Source: Streptomyces sp. 135 (GTDB lineage: Bacteria > Actinomycetota > Actinomycetes > Streptomycetales > Streptomycetaceae). From it: a stretch of 64,000 bases of DNA. The notes under the pieces are model-generated. The model searched no databases. It had not been told where the DNA came from and worked only from the letters and a program-made list of their open reading frames with translations. Positions 51,769-62,311 of the stretch are shown piece after piece; the stretch's first letter is position 1; the number at the start of each line of letters is the position of its first letter. Made by a program: the position numbers and the translations under genes. The DNA lies in the NCBI RefSeq assembly GCF_020026305.1, contig NZ_CP075691.1:3341001-3405000 (forward strand). The letters are read 5' to 3'.

Positions 51769-54061
51769 GAGTGCTCTCCCCTTCCCTCGCCGATCCGGCC
51801 TCCGAACGGCCCTCCGGGCGCGCCTTTGAACCTGCCCGGGAACGCGCCTCTGGACGGACCTCCGAACCGGCCCTCGCCCCAGCCACCGGCTCAGCCGCAG
51901 ACCCAGCCTCCGCCCCAGCCGCTGACTCGACCCGCGCCGATGGGTGCCCGTCCTCCGAAAGCCGCGCCTGCGGCCCGCTCCGGGTGTGCGCCTCCGGGCC
52001 CGGCTGCCCGGCCCCCGGCACCTCGTCGCCACGCAGCGCCACGTCACTCTCCGGCTCCTCGTCCAGCGGCCGGCGCGACACGACCCGCGACCCGCTGCCC
52101 GGCAACGCCGCCGGATCCACGGCCCCGGCCTGCGCCAGCCGCGGCGCTATCGGCCCCTTCGCCGGCACGGGCGGCGGCACCCTCTCGGACCCCGCGGACA
52201 TCTGCGCGGGCACCGTCGCCAGCTTGTTCCCGCCGCCGACCGGCAGCCCCGCGTCGTTCAGCCCGCGGTGACGCCGGGAGTCGTCCGGCTCCAGGGGGAT
52301 CGGCGACCCCCGAAGCGGCTCGTCCGCCGTCCTCGGCAACGTAAGCCTGAACTGTGAGCCGCCCCCCGGCTCACCCCACGCCTGGAGCCAGCCGCCGTGC
52401 AGCCGCGCGTCCTCCAGGGCGATGGAGAGGCCGAGCCCCGTACCACCCGTCGTACGCGCGCGTGCCGGGTCCGCCCGCCAGAAGCGGCTGAACACCCGGG
52501 TCGCCTCGCCGGGCTTGAGCCCCACTCCGTAGTCCCGCACCGCGACGGCCACCGCGCCACCGGCGGCGGCGAGCCGCACCACGACATCCTTGCCCTCACC
52601 GTGCTCCACGGCGTTGACCACGAGGTTGCGCAGCACCCGCTCCACCCGCCGGGCATCGGCCTCGGCGACCACCGGCTGCTGGTCCCCGACGACCCGTATG
52701 TGCGTTCCCTTGCGCTCCGCGAGCATCTCCGCACCGCCGACGACCCTGCGGACGACCTCACGGAGATCTATCGCCTCCGCCTCCAGCGCCGCCGCCCCCG
52801 CGTCGAAGCGGCTGATCTCCAGCAGGTCCGCGAGCAGCGACTCGAACCGGTCCAGCTGGTCGGCGAGCAGCTCCGCCGACCGCGCGGTCACCGGATCGAA
52901 GTCCACCCGCGCCTCATGGATGACGTCGGCGGCCATCCGCACCGTCGTGAGCGGAGTGCGCAGCTCGTGCGAGACGTCGGACACGAACCGCCGCTGCATC
53001 CGCGACAGCTCCTCCAACTGCTGGATCTTCAGCTGGAGGTTCTGCGCCATCTTGTTGAAGGCCTCACCGAGGCGCGCGATGTCGTCCTCTCCGGTCACCT
53101 TCATACGTTCCTGAAGGCGCCCGGCGGACAACCGCTCGGCGATGCCCGCCGCCATGCGCACGGGCGTGACCACCTGGCGCACCACCAACCAGGCGATGGC
53201 ACCCAGGAGCACCACGACGAAGAGCCCGGCGGTCGCGAGGGTGGTCCTGACGAAGTTGAGCGACTCCTCCTCCTGCGTCAGCGGGAAGAGGTAGTAGAGC
53301 TGGTACGGATCGCCGTTGAGGTCGTTGAGCCGCTTGCCGATCACCAGGCCCGGCTGCGGCTCACGTCCGTCGTCGTAGACGATGCGCGTATTGGCCTGGA
53401 GGACCTCCGTGCCCTTGTCGACCCGGCCGCGCAGCTCCTCCGGCACGCTCAGAATGGGCTCCACGCCACCCGAGGCCCGCGAACCACGCACGCTCCCCGC
53501 GTCGCTCGTGGACGTAAGGGTCACCACGGCGAACGCGTTCTGACCGCCGCTGGAGAGCTGCTCGACGAGGTCCGACATCCACACGGCGGCGTTCCGCCCG
53601 TCGAGGGCACCGCCGTCCTGCCCCTGACCCTGCTCGGTACTCTGCCGCGCGGCGTTGACACTGTCCTGCGCCGCCCGGAAACCTCCGTCGGCCTGGCTCT
53701 GCGACGCCTTCACCTTGGCCTTGAGCAGGCCGTTGTTCACCGAACTCATGACGGCGAAGCCCAGCATGAGGACCACGCCGAGCGACATCAGCAAGGTCGT
53801 GACCACGACCTTCAACTGGATGTTGCGCCGCCACAACCGCACGGCGGGCAGCAGCGGCCGCCGCACCCAGCGCACGAAGAGACGCAGCACAGGGCTGCCT
53901 TGGACGCCGCCCTGCAACAGCAGCCCGCCGTCGACGAGCCGCCCGAACCGGGACGCGCGCCGCGCCGGTCCAGTCCGCCCCGAGCGAGCCCCCGGATCCC
54001 CGGACGCCGTGGAGGAACTGTCCCGGGACACGTCAGCTCGGTCCGGCCTTGTAACCGACAC
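51758..54061 (-). CDS. mtrB: Sensor histidine kinase MtrB
   Basis: This 767-residue membrane kinase phosphorylates MtrA. Two membrane helices (about 86-106 and 272-294) flank an external sensor domain. A HAMP domain with an AERLSAGRLQERM-like segment follows. The HisKA domain has SHELRTPLTTVRM (His about 365), and the ATPase domain has NLVVNAVEHGEG, VRDYGVGL and GGTGLGLSI. Beyond about residue 600 there is an unusually long, low-complexity Ala/Gly/Arg/Ser/Glu tail with repeated AGS-x-x-RPE-like units. It begins at GTG 54061, 29 bp inside mtrA, and overlaps lpqB by 11 bp. Confidence 0.95.
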   Translation of the reverse strand: MSVTRPDRADVSRDSSSTASGDPGARSGRTGPARRASRFGRLVDGGLLLQGGVQGSPVLRLFVRWVRRPLLPAVRLWRRNIQLKVVVTTLLMSLGVVLMLGFAVMSSVNNGLLKAKVKASQSQADGGFRAAQDSVNAARQSTEQGQGQDGGALDGRNAAVWMSDLVEQLSSGGQNAFAVVTLTSTSDAGSVRGSRASGGVEPILSVPEELRGRVDKGTEVLQANTRIVYDDGREPQPGLVIGKRLNDLNGDPYQLYYLFPLTQEEESLNFVRTTLATAGLFVVVLLGAIAWLVVRQVVTPVRMAAGIAERLSAGRLQERMKVTGEDDIARLGEAFNKMAQNLQLKIQQLEELSRMQRRFVSDVSHELRTPLTTVRMAADVIHEARVDFDPVTARSAELLADQLDRFESLLADLLEISRFDAGAAALEAEAIDLREVVRRVVGGAEMLAERKGTHIRVVGDQQPVVAEADARRVERVLRNLVVNAVEHGEGKDVVVRLAAAGGAVAVAVRDYGVGLKPGEATRVFSRFWRADPARARTTGGTGLGLSIALEDARLHGGWLQAWGEPGGGSQFRLTLPRTADEPLRGSPIPLEPDDSRRHRGLNDAGLPVGGGNKLATVPAQMSAGSERVPPPVPAKGPIAPRLAQAGAVDPAALPGSGSRVVSRRPLDEEPESDVALRGDEVPGAGQPGPEAHTRSGPQARLSEDGHPSARVESAAGAEAGSAAEPVAGARAGSEVRPEARSRAGSKARPEGRSEAGSAREGESTRGR

Positions 54062-54722
54062 CTCGGACGGTCACCACGATCTCCGGTCGCTCCGGGTCCC
54101 GCTCGACCTTGGAACGCAGCCGCTGGACGTGCACGTTCACCAGCCGGGTGTCCGCCGCGTGCCGGTAGCCCCAGACCTGCTCCAGGAGCACCTCACGCGT
54201 GAACACCTGCCACGGCTTGCGCGCCAGCGCCACCAGCAGATCGAACTCCAGCGGCGTCAGCGCGATCGACTGCCCGTCCCGCTTCACGGAGTGCCCTGCC
54301 ACATCGATGACCAGGTCACCTATGGCCAGCTGCTCCGGCGCGGGCTCCTCCGACCTCCGCAGCCGCGCCCTGATCCGGGCCACGAGCTCCTTCGGCTTGA
54401 ACGGCTTGACGATGTAGTCGTCGGCTCCCGACTCCAGACCGACCACCACATCCACGGTGTCGCTCTTGGCGGTGAGCATGACGATCGGCACCCCGGACTC
54501 CGCCCTGATCAGGCGGCACACCTCGATGCCGTCGCGTCCGGGCAGCATCAAATCGAGCAGCACAAGATCCGGCTTCGCCTCCCGGAAAGCGGCCAGCGCC
54601 TTGTCGCCATCAGCTACGAACGACGGCTCAAAACCTTCACCACGCAGCACAATCCCGAGCATCTCGGCCAGTGCGGTGTCGTCGTCGACGACAAGGACTC
54701 GTCCCTTCATGCCTGACATCAT
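54033..54722 (-). CDS. mtrA: Response regulator MtrA
   Basis: This 229-residue OmpR-type regulator coordinates development, cell envelope functions and antibiotic production in Streptomyces. The receiver has VVDDDTALAE, LVLLDLMLPG with the phosphoacceptor Asp57 (Asp56 if the second Met at 54719 is used), and IVMLTAK. The C-terminal winged helix has LTPLEFDLLVALARKPWQVF and RLVNVHVQRLRSKVE. The start at ATG 54722 (MMSGMKGR) is chosen from the family N-terminus. mtrB follows with a 29-bp overlap. A GTCAC/GTGAC inverted repeat 40-55 bp upstream may be used in regulation. Confidence 0.96.
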   Translation of the reverse strand: MMSGMKGRVLVVDDDTALAEMLGIVLRGEGFEPSFVADGDKALAAFREAKPDLVLLDLMLPGRDGIEVCRLIRAESGVPIVMLTAKSDTVDVVVGLESGADDYIVKPFKPKELVARIRARLRRSEEPAPEQLAIGDLVIDVAGHSVKRDGQSIALTPLEFDLLVALARKPWQVFTREVLLEQVWGYRHAADTRLVNVHVQRLRSKVERDPERPEIVVTVRGVGYKAGPS

Positions 54723-55139
54723 CCCATTCTCGTAACAGTGACTGGGCTGCTGGTGAGAGAGGTCACTGACCTGTGACGATAGTCGTATCGGGCCATCACT
54801 GTCTGCGGTGATCCCCAGCGGCCACCGCCGACCCCCAGCGGTAACGGACACCGAGCGGTGACACCCATGACACGTCACTCCGAGACGACTGACAGCACTC
54901 TTCGAATGCCCGGAGACCGGAGATACGCGGAGTCGTCGTCCCGGCCCCGATCCCACTCCCCCGCCCCGCTCCCCCTCCGTCGGCTGCACCGTACAGGCCA
55001 CCCGGACACCGCCAGCACCTCAGCCCAGATCCGGAGCCGGACCGGGGGCACGCGCATACGACACCCCCCGCCCCGGCCCGCCGGCACCACCCACCGGCCT
55101 CATCCCCGACCCCGCAGCCTCAGCCGCAGAGCACCCGCC
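54723..55139. other. mtrA upstream region
   Basis: This 417-bp gap between mtrA and mtnA contains an inverted repeat (GTCAC, 6 bp, GTGAC, 54762-54777) and further GTGACAC and GTCACTCC motifs near 54855-54885. Several GTAAC and GTGAC half-sites occur between 54731 and 54886, as would fit regulation by an OmpR-type protein, possibly MtrA itself. No coding region was accepted; the open frames here have no family resemblance. Confidence 0.5.
54762..54777. promoter_or_regulatory. GTCAC-N6-GTGAC inverted repeat upstream of mtrA
   Basis: The arms are perfect 5-bp inverted copies with a 6-bp spacer, 40-55 bp upstream of the mtrA start. Autoregulation is inferred from position only. Confidence 0.4.
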
Positions 55140-56303
55140 TCAGTCAATAGGCACTCGACCGCCCCGGGACTCGGCACACAGTCCGGCGACCCCCTCGGCC
55201 GTCACCGGCGACAGCACCCCCTCCTCCGTCACGATCGCCGTCACCAATTCCGGCGGCGTCACATCGAACGCGGGGTTGTACGCCTGCGTCCCCAGAGGCG
55301 CCACCGGGATACCGCCCCCCGCCTCCATCCCGAGCACCGGCACATGCGGCGCCGTGACCTCCGTGACCTCATGACTGGCCCGCTGCTCCACCTCGATGGA
55401 CGCCCCGTCCGGGGTGTCGAGGTCCACGGTTGTCACCGGCGCCACCACGATGAACGGCACGTGGTGATACCGGGCGAGCACCGCGAGCGGATAGCTCCCC
55501 ACCTTGTTCGCCACCGACCCGTCGGCCGCGATGCGGTCGGCGCCGATGAGCACGGCGTCCACCTCCCCGGCCGCGAAGAGCGACCCCGCCGCGTTGTCCG
55601 TGAGCAGCGTGTACGCCATACCGTTCCGCGCCGCCTCGTACGCGGTGAGCCTTGCCCCCTGCAACAGCGGCCGCGTCTCGTCCACCCACAGCCTGCGCAG
55701 ACTTCCCGCCCGATGGGACTTGAGCGCCACCGCGAACGCCGTGCCCTCCCCGCCGGACACCAGCGCCCCCGTGTTGCAGTGCGTCAGGATGCGGTGTCCA
55801 CCGCCGGGCAGCAGCTCCTCGAGCAGGGCCAGGCCGTGCGCCGCCATCTTGGCGCTGGCCCTGGCGTCCTCGGCGTGCAGCGCCCGCGCCGCCTCAAGCG
55901 CGGCACCGGCCGCCCGCTCGGGACCCGCACCGTCCACCACCGCGGTGCGGTACGCCGCCTGAGCCCGACGCGCGCCGTACGCGAGGTTGACCGCGGTGGG
56001 CCGCGCCCCCGCCAGCGAGTCCGCCGCCTCGTCCACGTCGAACCCACGGGCTGCGGCGAGCGCGACGCCGTACGCCCCCGCGATGCCCAGGAGCGGTGCC
56101 CCGCGCACCGCGAGCGTACGAATCGCCTCCACCAGAGCCTGTGCGTCGGTGCACACCAGCTCGCTCTCCTCGCCCGGCAGCCTGGTCTGGTCGAGGAGGA
56201 CCAGTACGGGGCCTTCGGGTGGCTCGTCCCAACGGATAGCGGGGATCGCCGGGATCCCGGTCGGCCGTATGTCCTCGCTGGATTGCGCGTACTGATCAGC
56301 CAT
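55140..56303 (-). CDS. mtnA: Methylthioribose-1-phosphate isomerase
   Basis: This 387-residue enzyme of the methionine salvage pathway converts 5-methylthioribose-1-phosphate to methylthioribulose-1-phosphate. It belongs to the eIF2B-like family. Motifs are RGAPLLGIAGAYG, the catalytic Cys in THCNTGALVSGG (about residue 170) and the catalytic Asp in GADRIAADGSVANKVGSY (about 250). The conserved end AYNPAFDVTPPELVTAIVTE is also present. It is divergent from the membrane-protein operon at 56444 and is followed by the mtrA promoter region. Confidence 0.95.
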   Translation of the reverse strand: MADQYAQSSEDIRPTGIPAIPAIRWDEPPEGPVLVLLDQTRLPGEESELVCTDAQALVEAIRTLAVRGAPLLGIAGAYGVALAAARGFDVDEAADSLAGARPTAVNLAYGARRAQAAYRTAVVDGAGPERAAGAALEAARALHAEDARASAKMAAHGLALLEELLPGGGHRILTHCNTGALVSGGEGTAFAVALKSHRAGSLRRLWVDETRPLLQGARLTAYEAARNGMAYTLLTDNAAGSLFAAGEVDAVLIGADRIAADGSVANKVGSYPLAVLARYHHVPFIVVAPVTTVDLDTPDGASIEVEQRASHEVTEVTAPHVPVLGMEAGGGIPVAPLGTQAYNPAFDVTPPELVTAIVTEEGVLSPVTAEGVAGLCAESRGGRVPID

Positions 56304-56443
56304 CCGTCCAGTCTGCCCCGTACCCGGCGGACAATTGAAGGTGTCCTGCCTCTACGGCACCCGGTCACTCGGCCGGTGCCCCGTGGCACGATGGCTGGCA
56401 ACCTGCCGCCGCACCCGCGGACGGGCACCGTGAAGGAGCGACG

Positions 56444-57751
56444 ATGAACGACACTCCGGGCTGGGCTTCGCCCGGATCTGCCCCCTCCGACGGACAGGAC
56501 TCCGGCAAGCCGGACGCCCCAGAGCCCGCGGACGCCGGCCGCCAGGGCGGCCCGTCCAAGTGGTCCAAGGAGCAGCCGCCGCCCGCCCAATGGTCCCCGC
56601 CCGGCCTCTCGGACCCCGGCCGGACCCCGCCTCCGCCGCCCCCTCCGCCCAGTCAGGGCGGCGGCTGGGGCTGGGGCGGACCACCCGGCCCAGCCCCGGG
56701 ACCCGGCGGCCCAGGCGGCCCCGGCGGCTACCGCGGCTGGGGCGCCTGGCAGGGCCCGCCGCCCGCCGCCAAGCCCGGCGTCATCCCGCTGCGCCCGCTC
56801 GGCATCGGCGAGATCCTCGACGGCGCGGTGTCGACGATGCGCACCCACTGGCGCACCGTCCTCGGTATCTCCCTGACCGTGGCCGTGCTCACCGAAATCG
56901 TCATCGTCCTCCTTCAGGGGCTCGTCCTGAACGAGTCCGTGGACACCGATGCCCTCAACGACCCGAGCGCGACCGTCGGCGAGCTGACCCGCGCCCTGGG
57001 CGACACCATGCTGAACTCCGGAGTGGTCCTCGTGATCACCCTGCTCGGCACGATCGTCGCCACGGCTCTGCTGACGATGGTCACCAGCCGCGCGGTGCTC
57101 GGCAAGCCGGTGACCATCACCGAGGCCTGGCGCGACTCCCGCCCCCGGCTGGCGAAGCTGTTCGGCCTCACCCTGCTCATCCCGCTCATCGGCGCCGCGG
57201 TCATCGCCGTCGGCATCCTGCCCGGCGTCCTGGTCGCGGTGGGGGGCGCGTCCGACGCGGGCGCGAGCCTCGCCGTACTCGGCGGACTCGCCGCGAGCAT
57301 CGCCGCCATCTGGATCGTGATCCGCTTCTCGCTCGCGTCCCCCGCGCTCATGCTGGAGAAGCAGGGCGTCAAGAAGTCCCTGACCCGCTCCGCCAAGCTG
57401 GTCCACGGCTCCTGGTGGCGGGTCTTCGGCATCCAGCTGCTCGCCGCGATCATCGCGAACGTCGTGGCGTCGATCATCGTCATCCCGTTCACCTTCCTCG
57501 CCGGCGCGCTCAGCGGCGAAGGGGTGAGCGGCTTCCTCAACGGCTCCGGCGACCTGGGCTGGACATTCCTGATCGTCAGCGGCGTCGGATCGGTGATCGG
57601 CTCCATGCTGACGTTCCCGATCACGGCCGGGGTCACCGTGCTCCTCTACATCGACCAGCGGATCCGGCGCGAGGCCCTCGACCTCGAACTCACCCGCGCC
57701 GCCGGTATCCCCGGCCAGGGGTCCAACCCGCCCGGTACGCCGGGGAGCTGA
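56444..57751 (+). CDS. Pro-rich multispanning membrane protein, first gene of the MoxR operon
   Basis: This 435-residue protein has a disordered Pro/Gly-rich N-terminus (about 1-110, with runs of Pro and GGGWGWGG). It is followed by the conserved VIPLRPLGIGEILDGA and about six membrane helices (first at about 142-165). This matches the family often labelled glycerophosphodiester phosphodiesterase membrane-domain or DUF7847 proteins, whose function is unknown. The start ATG 56444 follows GGAGCGACG. The next gene begins 4 bp later, so it leads a five-gene operon. Its job in that operon is unclear. Confidence 0.8.
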   Translation: MNDTPGWASPGSAPSDGQDSGKPDAPEPADAGRQGGPSKWSKEQPPPAQWSPPGLSDPGRTPPPPPPPPSQGGGWGWGGPPGPAPGPGGPGGPGGYRGWGAWQGPPPAAKPGVIPLRPLGIGEILDGAVSTMRTHWRTVLGISLTVAVLTEIVIVLLQGLVLNESVDTDALNDPSATVGELTRALGDTMLNSGVVLVITLLGTIVATALLTMVTSRAVLGKPVTITEAWRDSRPRLAKLFGLTLLIPLIGAAVIAVGILPGVLVAVGGASDAGASLAVLGGLAASIAAIWIVIRFSLASPALMLEKQGVKKSLTRSAKLVHGSWWRVFGIQLLAAIIANVVASIIVIPFTFLAGALSGEGVSGFLNGSGDLGWTFLIVSGVGSVIGSMLTFPITAGVTVLLYIDQRIRREALDLELTRAAGIPGQGSNPPGTPGS

Positions 57752-57755
57752 TGCG

Positions 57756-58484
57756 GTGACCGCGGCGGGGGCAGTGCTCATGGTGGGGTTCGGGGCGGCA
57801 CCGCTCCTGCCGCCGACCGGTGACGACCCACCGGTGACGATCTCGCGCGACCCGGCACGTGAGGCGGCCGAGCGCGAACTCTCCAAGCCGATGTACCACG
57901 AGCACGACCCCAGCCTCCTCCAGCGCGCCCTGAACAGCTTCTGGGACTGGGTCGACGACCTGTTCTCCGCCGCCGCGGGCGCCACCCCCGGCGGCGGGTT
58001 CGGACTCCTCGTCATCGTCCTGGCCGTAGTACTGCTGGGCGTCGCCCTCTGGTGGCGCCTGGGCACCCCGCAGCGCACCCTGGCATCGGCGCCGGCCCTC
58101 TTCGACGACCGCCCCCGCAGCGCCGCCGAGCACCGCGCGGCCTCCGAGGCCCACGCCGCCCAGGCCCACTGGAACCAAGCCGTCCAGGAACGCATGCGTG
58201 CCGTCGTCCGCGCCCTGGAGGAACGCGCGCTCCTGGACCCCCGCCCCGGCCGCACCGCCGACGAAGCCGCGGCGGAGGCAGGCCGGACCCTCCCCGCCCA
58301 TACCGGCCGACTCCGCGCCGCCGCCCACGACTTCGACGACGTCACATACGGCGGCCGCACAGCGGACGAAGCCGCATACCTCCGCCTGGCCGAGCTCGAC
58401 CGCGACCTGGAACGCACCAAACCGGTCCTGACCAGCACCGCCCACACCACCCCCAGCAGCAGCCACCAGGGAGCCGCCGAGTGA
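57756..58484 (+). CDS. DUF4129-domain membrane protein
   Basis: This 242-residue protein starts at GTG 57756. It has a short N-terminal hydrophobic stretch, one clear membrane helix at about 88-107 (GLLVIVLAVVLLGVALWWRL), and the DUF4129 helical domain (about 150-225). That domain has RMRAVVRALEERALLDPRPGRTADEAAAEAG and FDDVTYGGRTA. DUF4129 proteins recur beside MoxR and DUF58 genes and resemble transglutaminase-associated regions. The next gene overlaps its stop by 4 bp. No catalytic role can be assigned. Confidence 0.82.
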   Translation: MTAAGAVLMVGFGAAPLLPPTGDDPPVTISRDPAREAAERELSKPMYHEHDPSLLQRALNSFWDWVDDLFSAAAGATPGGGFGLLVIVLAVVLLGVALWWRLGTPQRTLASAPALFDDRPRSAAEHRAASEAHAAQAHWNQAVQERMRAVVRALEERALLDPRPGRTADEAAAEAGRTLPAHTGRLRAAAHDFDDVTYGGRTADEAAYLRLAELDRDLERTKPVLTSTAHTTPSSSHQGAAE

Positions 58485-59730
58485 CCGGCTCCCCCCGCCC
58501 GGGCAAGACCCCCCAGCCCACGCCGCCCTCCCCCACGCGCCGGCCCGACACGCCGCCCCTCTCGACTTCGGTATCCCCGACGCCCGGACAGCTGTGGACC
58601 CGCTCCCGGGGCATCACCCTCGCCGTGGTCGTCCTGCTCGCGGCGGCCGTCGCCATCGCCGCGCTCCGGACCGGCGCCCAACACGGCCGCCTGGACCCCC
58701 GCTCCGCCGACCCTCAGGGCAGCCGCGCCGTGGCCGAACTCCTCGCCGACCGAGGGGTGTCCACCCGTGTGGTGACCACCACCGAACAAGCCCGCTCCGC
58801 GGCCGGCACCGACACCACCCTCCTGGTGGCCAACCCCGACCTGCTCACCGACGGCCAGCGCTCCCGCCTCCGCGCGGTCGCCAAGGACTCCGGGGGCCGC
58901 ACCGTCCTCGTCGCCCCCGGCACCCCGTCGGTCGGCGACCTCGCCCCAGGGGTCACCGCGGACGCCACCCCCAGCACGGACTCGGCGCTCTCCCCGTCCT
59001 GCTCGCTCCCGGCCGCCCGACGAGCCGGCACCGCCGACATGGGCGGCATCCGCTACGACACCCTCGCTCCCGACGCCGAGGCCTGTTACCTCAGCGCCGG
59101 CCTGCCCAGCCTTCTGCATCTCCCCGCCCCCCGCGGAAAAGGCGACACCGTCGTCCTCGGCGCCCCCGACATCCTTTACAACGACCGCCTCGACAAGCAG
59201 GGCAACGCCTCGCTCGCCCTGCACCTCCTGGGCTCCCGCCCCCACTTGGTCTGGTACCTCCCCTCACTCTCCGACGACCAAGCGGCAACCGACTCCGAGC
59301 GCCGCAGCTTCTTCGACCTCATCCCCTCGGGCTGGCGATGGGGCACGCTGCAACTCGCCGTCGCCGCCGTGCTCGCCGCCCTGTGGCGCGCCCGCCGCCT
59401 CGGCCCCCTCGTAGCCGAACGTCTCCCCGTGGTCATCCGCGCCTCAGAGACAGTCGAGGGCCGTGCCCGCCTCTATCGCAGGGCGAACGCCCGCGACCGC
59501 GCCGCCACCGCCCTGCGCACCGCCGCCCGCAACCGCCTCGCCCCCCTCGTCGGCGTCCCCCCGTCCCAGGCGCACGCGCCCGAGACCCTGATCCCCGCCC
59601 TGTCCACGAGACTTCGCTCCCCCGGCCAAGACCCGCACCTCCTCCTCTTCGGGCCGCCCCCGGGCAACGACGCAGCGCTCATCGCCCTAGCCGACCAACT
59701 CGACGCCCTCGAAAGAGAGGTACGCCACTC

Positions 59731-59734
<4 letters not shown>
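58481..59734 (+). CDS. DUF4350-domain membrane protein
   Basis: This 417-residue protein begins at GTG 58481 in a 4-bp overlap with the DUF4129 gene. A Pro-rich cytosolic start leads to a membrane helix at about 45-65 (GITLAVVVLLAAAVAIAAL). An external DUF4350 domain (about 70-285; DPRSADPQGSRAVAELLADRG, YLPSL) is followed by a second helix near 297-312. A cytosolic helical tail completes it. DUF4350 proteins typically accompany MoxR and DUF58 in actinobacteria. The domain is related to GATase-like folds, but no activity is known. Confidence 0.82.
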
Positions 59735-60719
<985 letters not shown>

Positions 60720-60720
<1 letters not shown>

Positions 60721-62030
60721 TGGCCCTGACCGGACGCGCCGCCCTCCTGGCAGCCCTGGGCACCCTCCCCGTGGGCCTCTGGGACCCCAGCTGGACCGGC
60801 ATCCTCGCCGTCAACACCCCGCTGGCCCTGGCCTGCGCCTGCGACTTCGCCCTGGCCGCGCCGGTACGCCGCCTCGGCCTGACCCGCTCCGGCGAAACCT
60901 CCGTACGCCTCGGAGAAACCGCCGATGTCGAGGTCACCGTCACCAACCCCTCCGGCCGCCCCCTGCGCGCCGACCTCCGCGACGCCTGGCCGCCCAGCAG
61001 CTGGCAGCGCGGCACCGAGACGGCCGCCTCCCGCCACCACCTGACGATCCCGCCCGGCGAACGCCGTCGGCTCACGACGCGCCTGCGCCCCACCCGCCGC
61101 GGCGACCACCACTCGGACCGCGTGACCATCCGCTCGTACGGCCCCCTGCGCCTCTTCGCCCGCCAGGGCACCCACAGAGTCCCCTGGACCGTACGAGTCC
61201 TGCCGCCCTTCGCCAGCCGAAAGCACCTCCCCTCCAAACTGGCCCGCCTGCGCGAACTCGACGGCCGCACCAGCGTCCTGACACGCGGCCAGGGCACCGA
61301 GTTCGACAGCCTCCGCGACTACGTACCCGGCGACGACACCCGCTCCATCGACTGGCGAGCCACGGCCCGCCGGTCCACCGTCGCGATCCGCACCTGGCGT
61401 CCGGAACGCGACCGGCACATCCTCGTGGTGCTCGACACCGGCCGGACCTCAGCCGGCCGCGTCGGCGACACCCCGCGCCTCGACGCCTCCATGGACGCCG
61501 CCCTGCTCCTCGCCGCCCTGGCTTCCCGCGCCGGCGACCGCGTGGACCTCCTCGCGTACGACCGTCGAGTACGAGCCCTGGTTCAAGGCCGGTCAGCGGG
61601 TGACGTCCTGCCCTCCCTGGTCAACGCCTTGGCGACCCTGGAGCCCGAACTCATCGAGACGGACGCACGAGGCCTGACATCGACGGCCCTGCGCACGGCG
61701 CCACGCAGTTCCCTGATCGTGTTGCTCACCAGCCTCGACAAGGCTCCCGTCGAAGAAGGCCTGCTTCCCGTGCTTTCTCGACTCACGAAGCGCCACAAGG
61801 TCTTGGTCGCATCAGTAGCCGACCCGCACATCGAAAAGATGACGACCGGCCGCGGAACAGTGGAGGCTGTATACGAAGCGGCAGCAGCCGCCCAGTCCCA
61901 GTCGGAACGCCGGCATACGGCGGAGCAACTCACACGCCGCGGAGTCACAGTCGTGGACGCGACCCCAAATGACTTGGCCCCCGCCCTGGCAGACGCCTAC
62001 CTTTCCCTCAAAGCCGCAGGCCGTCTTTAA
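60720..62030 (+). CDS. DUF58-domain protein, MoxR partner
   Basis: This 436-residue protein starts at ATG 60720 (TGATG junction with MoxR). Two hydrophobic segments near the N-terminus (about 5-45) anchor it to the membrane. The DUF58 domain has the hallmark RGQGTEFDSLRDYVPGDDTRSIDWRATARR, followed by a VWA-like fold with VVLDTGRTS in place of a perfect D-x-S-x-S MIDAS motif. It ends in TAA (62028-62030), close to the rRNA terminator. DUF58 proteins are thought to be MoxR clients or adaptors. The convergent rRNA operon ends 80 bp away. Confidence 0.9.
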
Positions 62031-62055
62031 GGAAACAGCAGGGGGGCAAACGCAA

Positions 62056-62098
62056 AAAAGCCTCAGTCCCCGGACATTGTCCGGGGACTGAGGCTTTT
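62056..62098. terminator. Perfect 20-bp-stem terminator between DUF58 and the rRNA operon
   Basis: The arms at 62056-62075 and 62079-62098 are perfect inverted copies with a 3-nt loop, with A-rich and T-rich ends on the two sides. It can end transcription from both directions and serves the rRNA operon on the minus strand. Confidence 0.9.
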
Positions 62099-62108
62099 AT
62101 CAAAATTA

Positions 62109-62227
62109 GTTCGGCGGCGTCCTACTCTCCCACAGGGTCCCCCCTGCAGTACCATCGGCGCTGTGAGGCTTAGCTTCCGGGTTCGGAATGTAACCGGGCG
62201 TTTCCCTCACGCTATGACCACCGAAAC
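62109..62227 (-). rRNA. rrf: 5S ribosomal RNA
   Basis: On the minus strand the sequence runs from GTTTCGGTGGTCATAGCG to GACGCCGCCGAAC, with internal CCCGGTTACATTCCGAACCC, as in Streptomyces 5S rRNA. The two ends pair as helix I. The exact ends are estimated to within 1-2 nt. Confidence 0.95.
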
Positions 62228-62311
62228 ACTATGAAACTGTCAACCGCACCATGCGTGACCACACATGGGGTTGTTCGTGGTTTCAGAACCAACACAGTGG
62301 ACGCGAGCAAC

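Noticed and set aside
54875..55090. Small minus-strand frame between mtrA and mtnA
   Set aside because: Arg/Gly-rich with no ribosome-binding site; more likely regulatory DNA.
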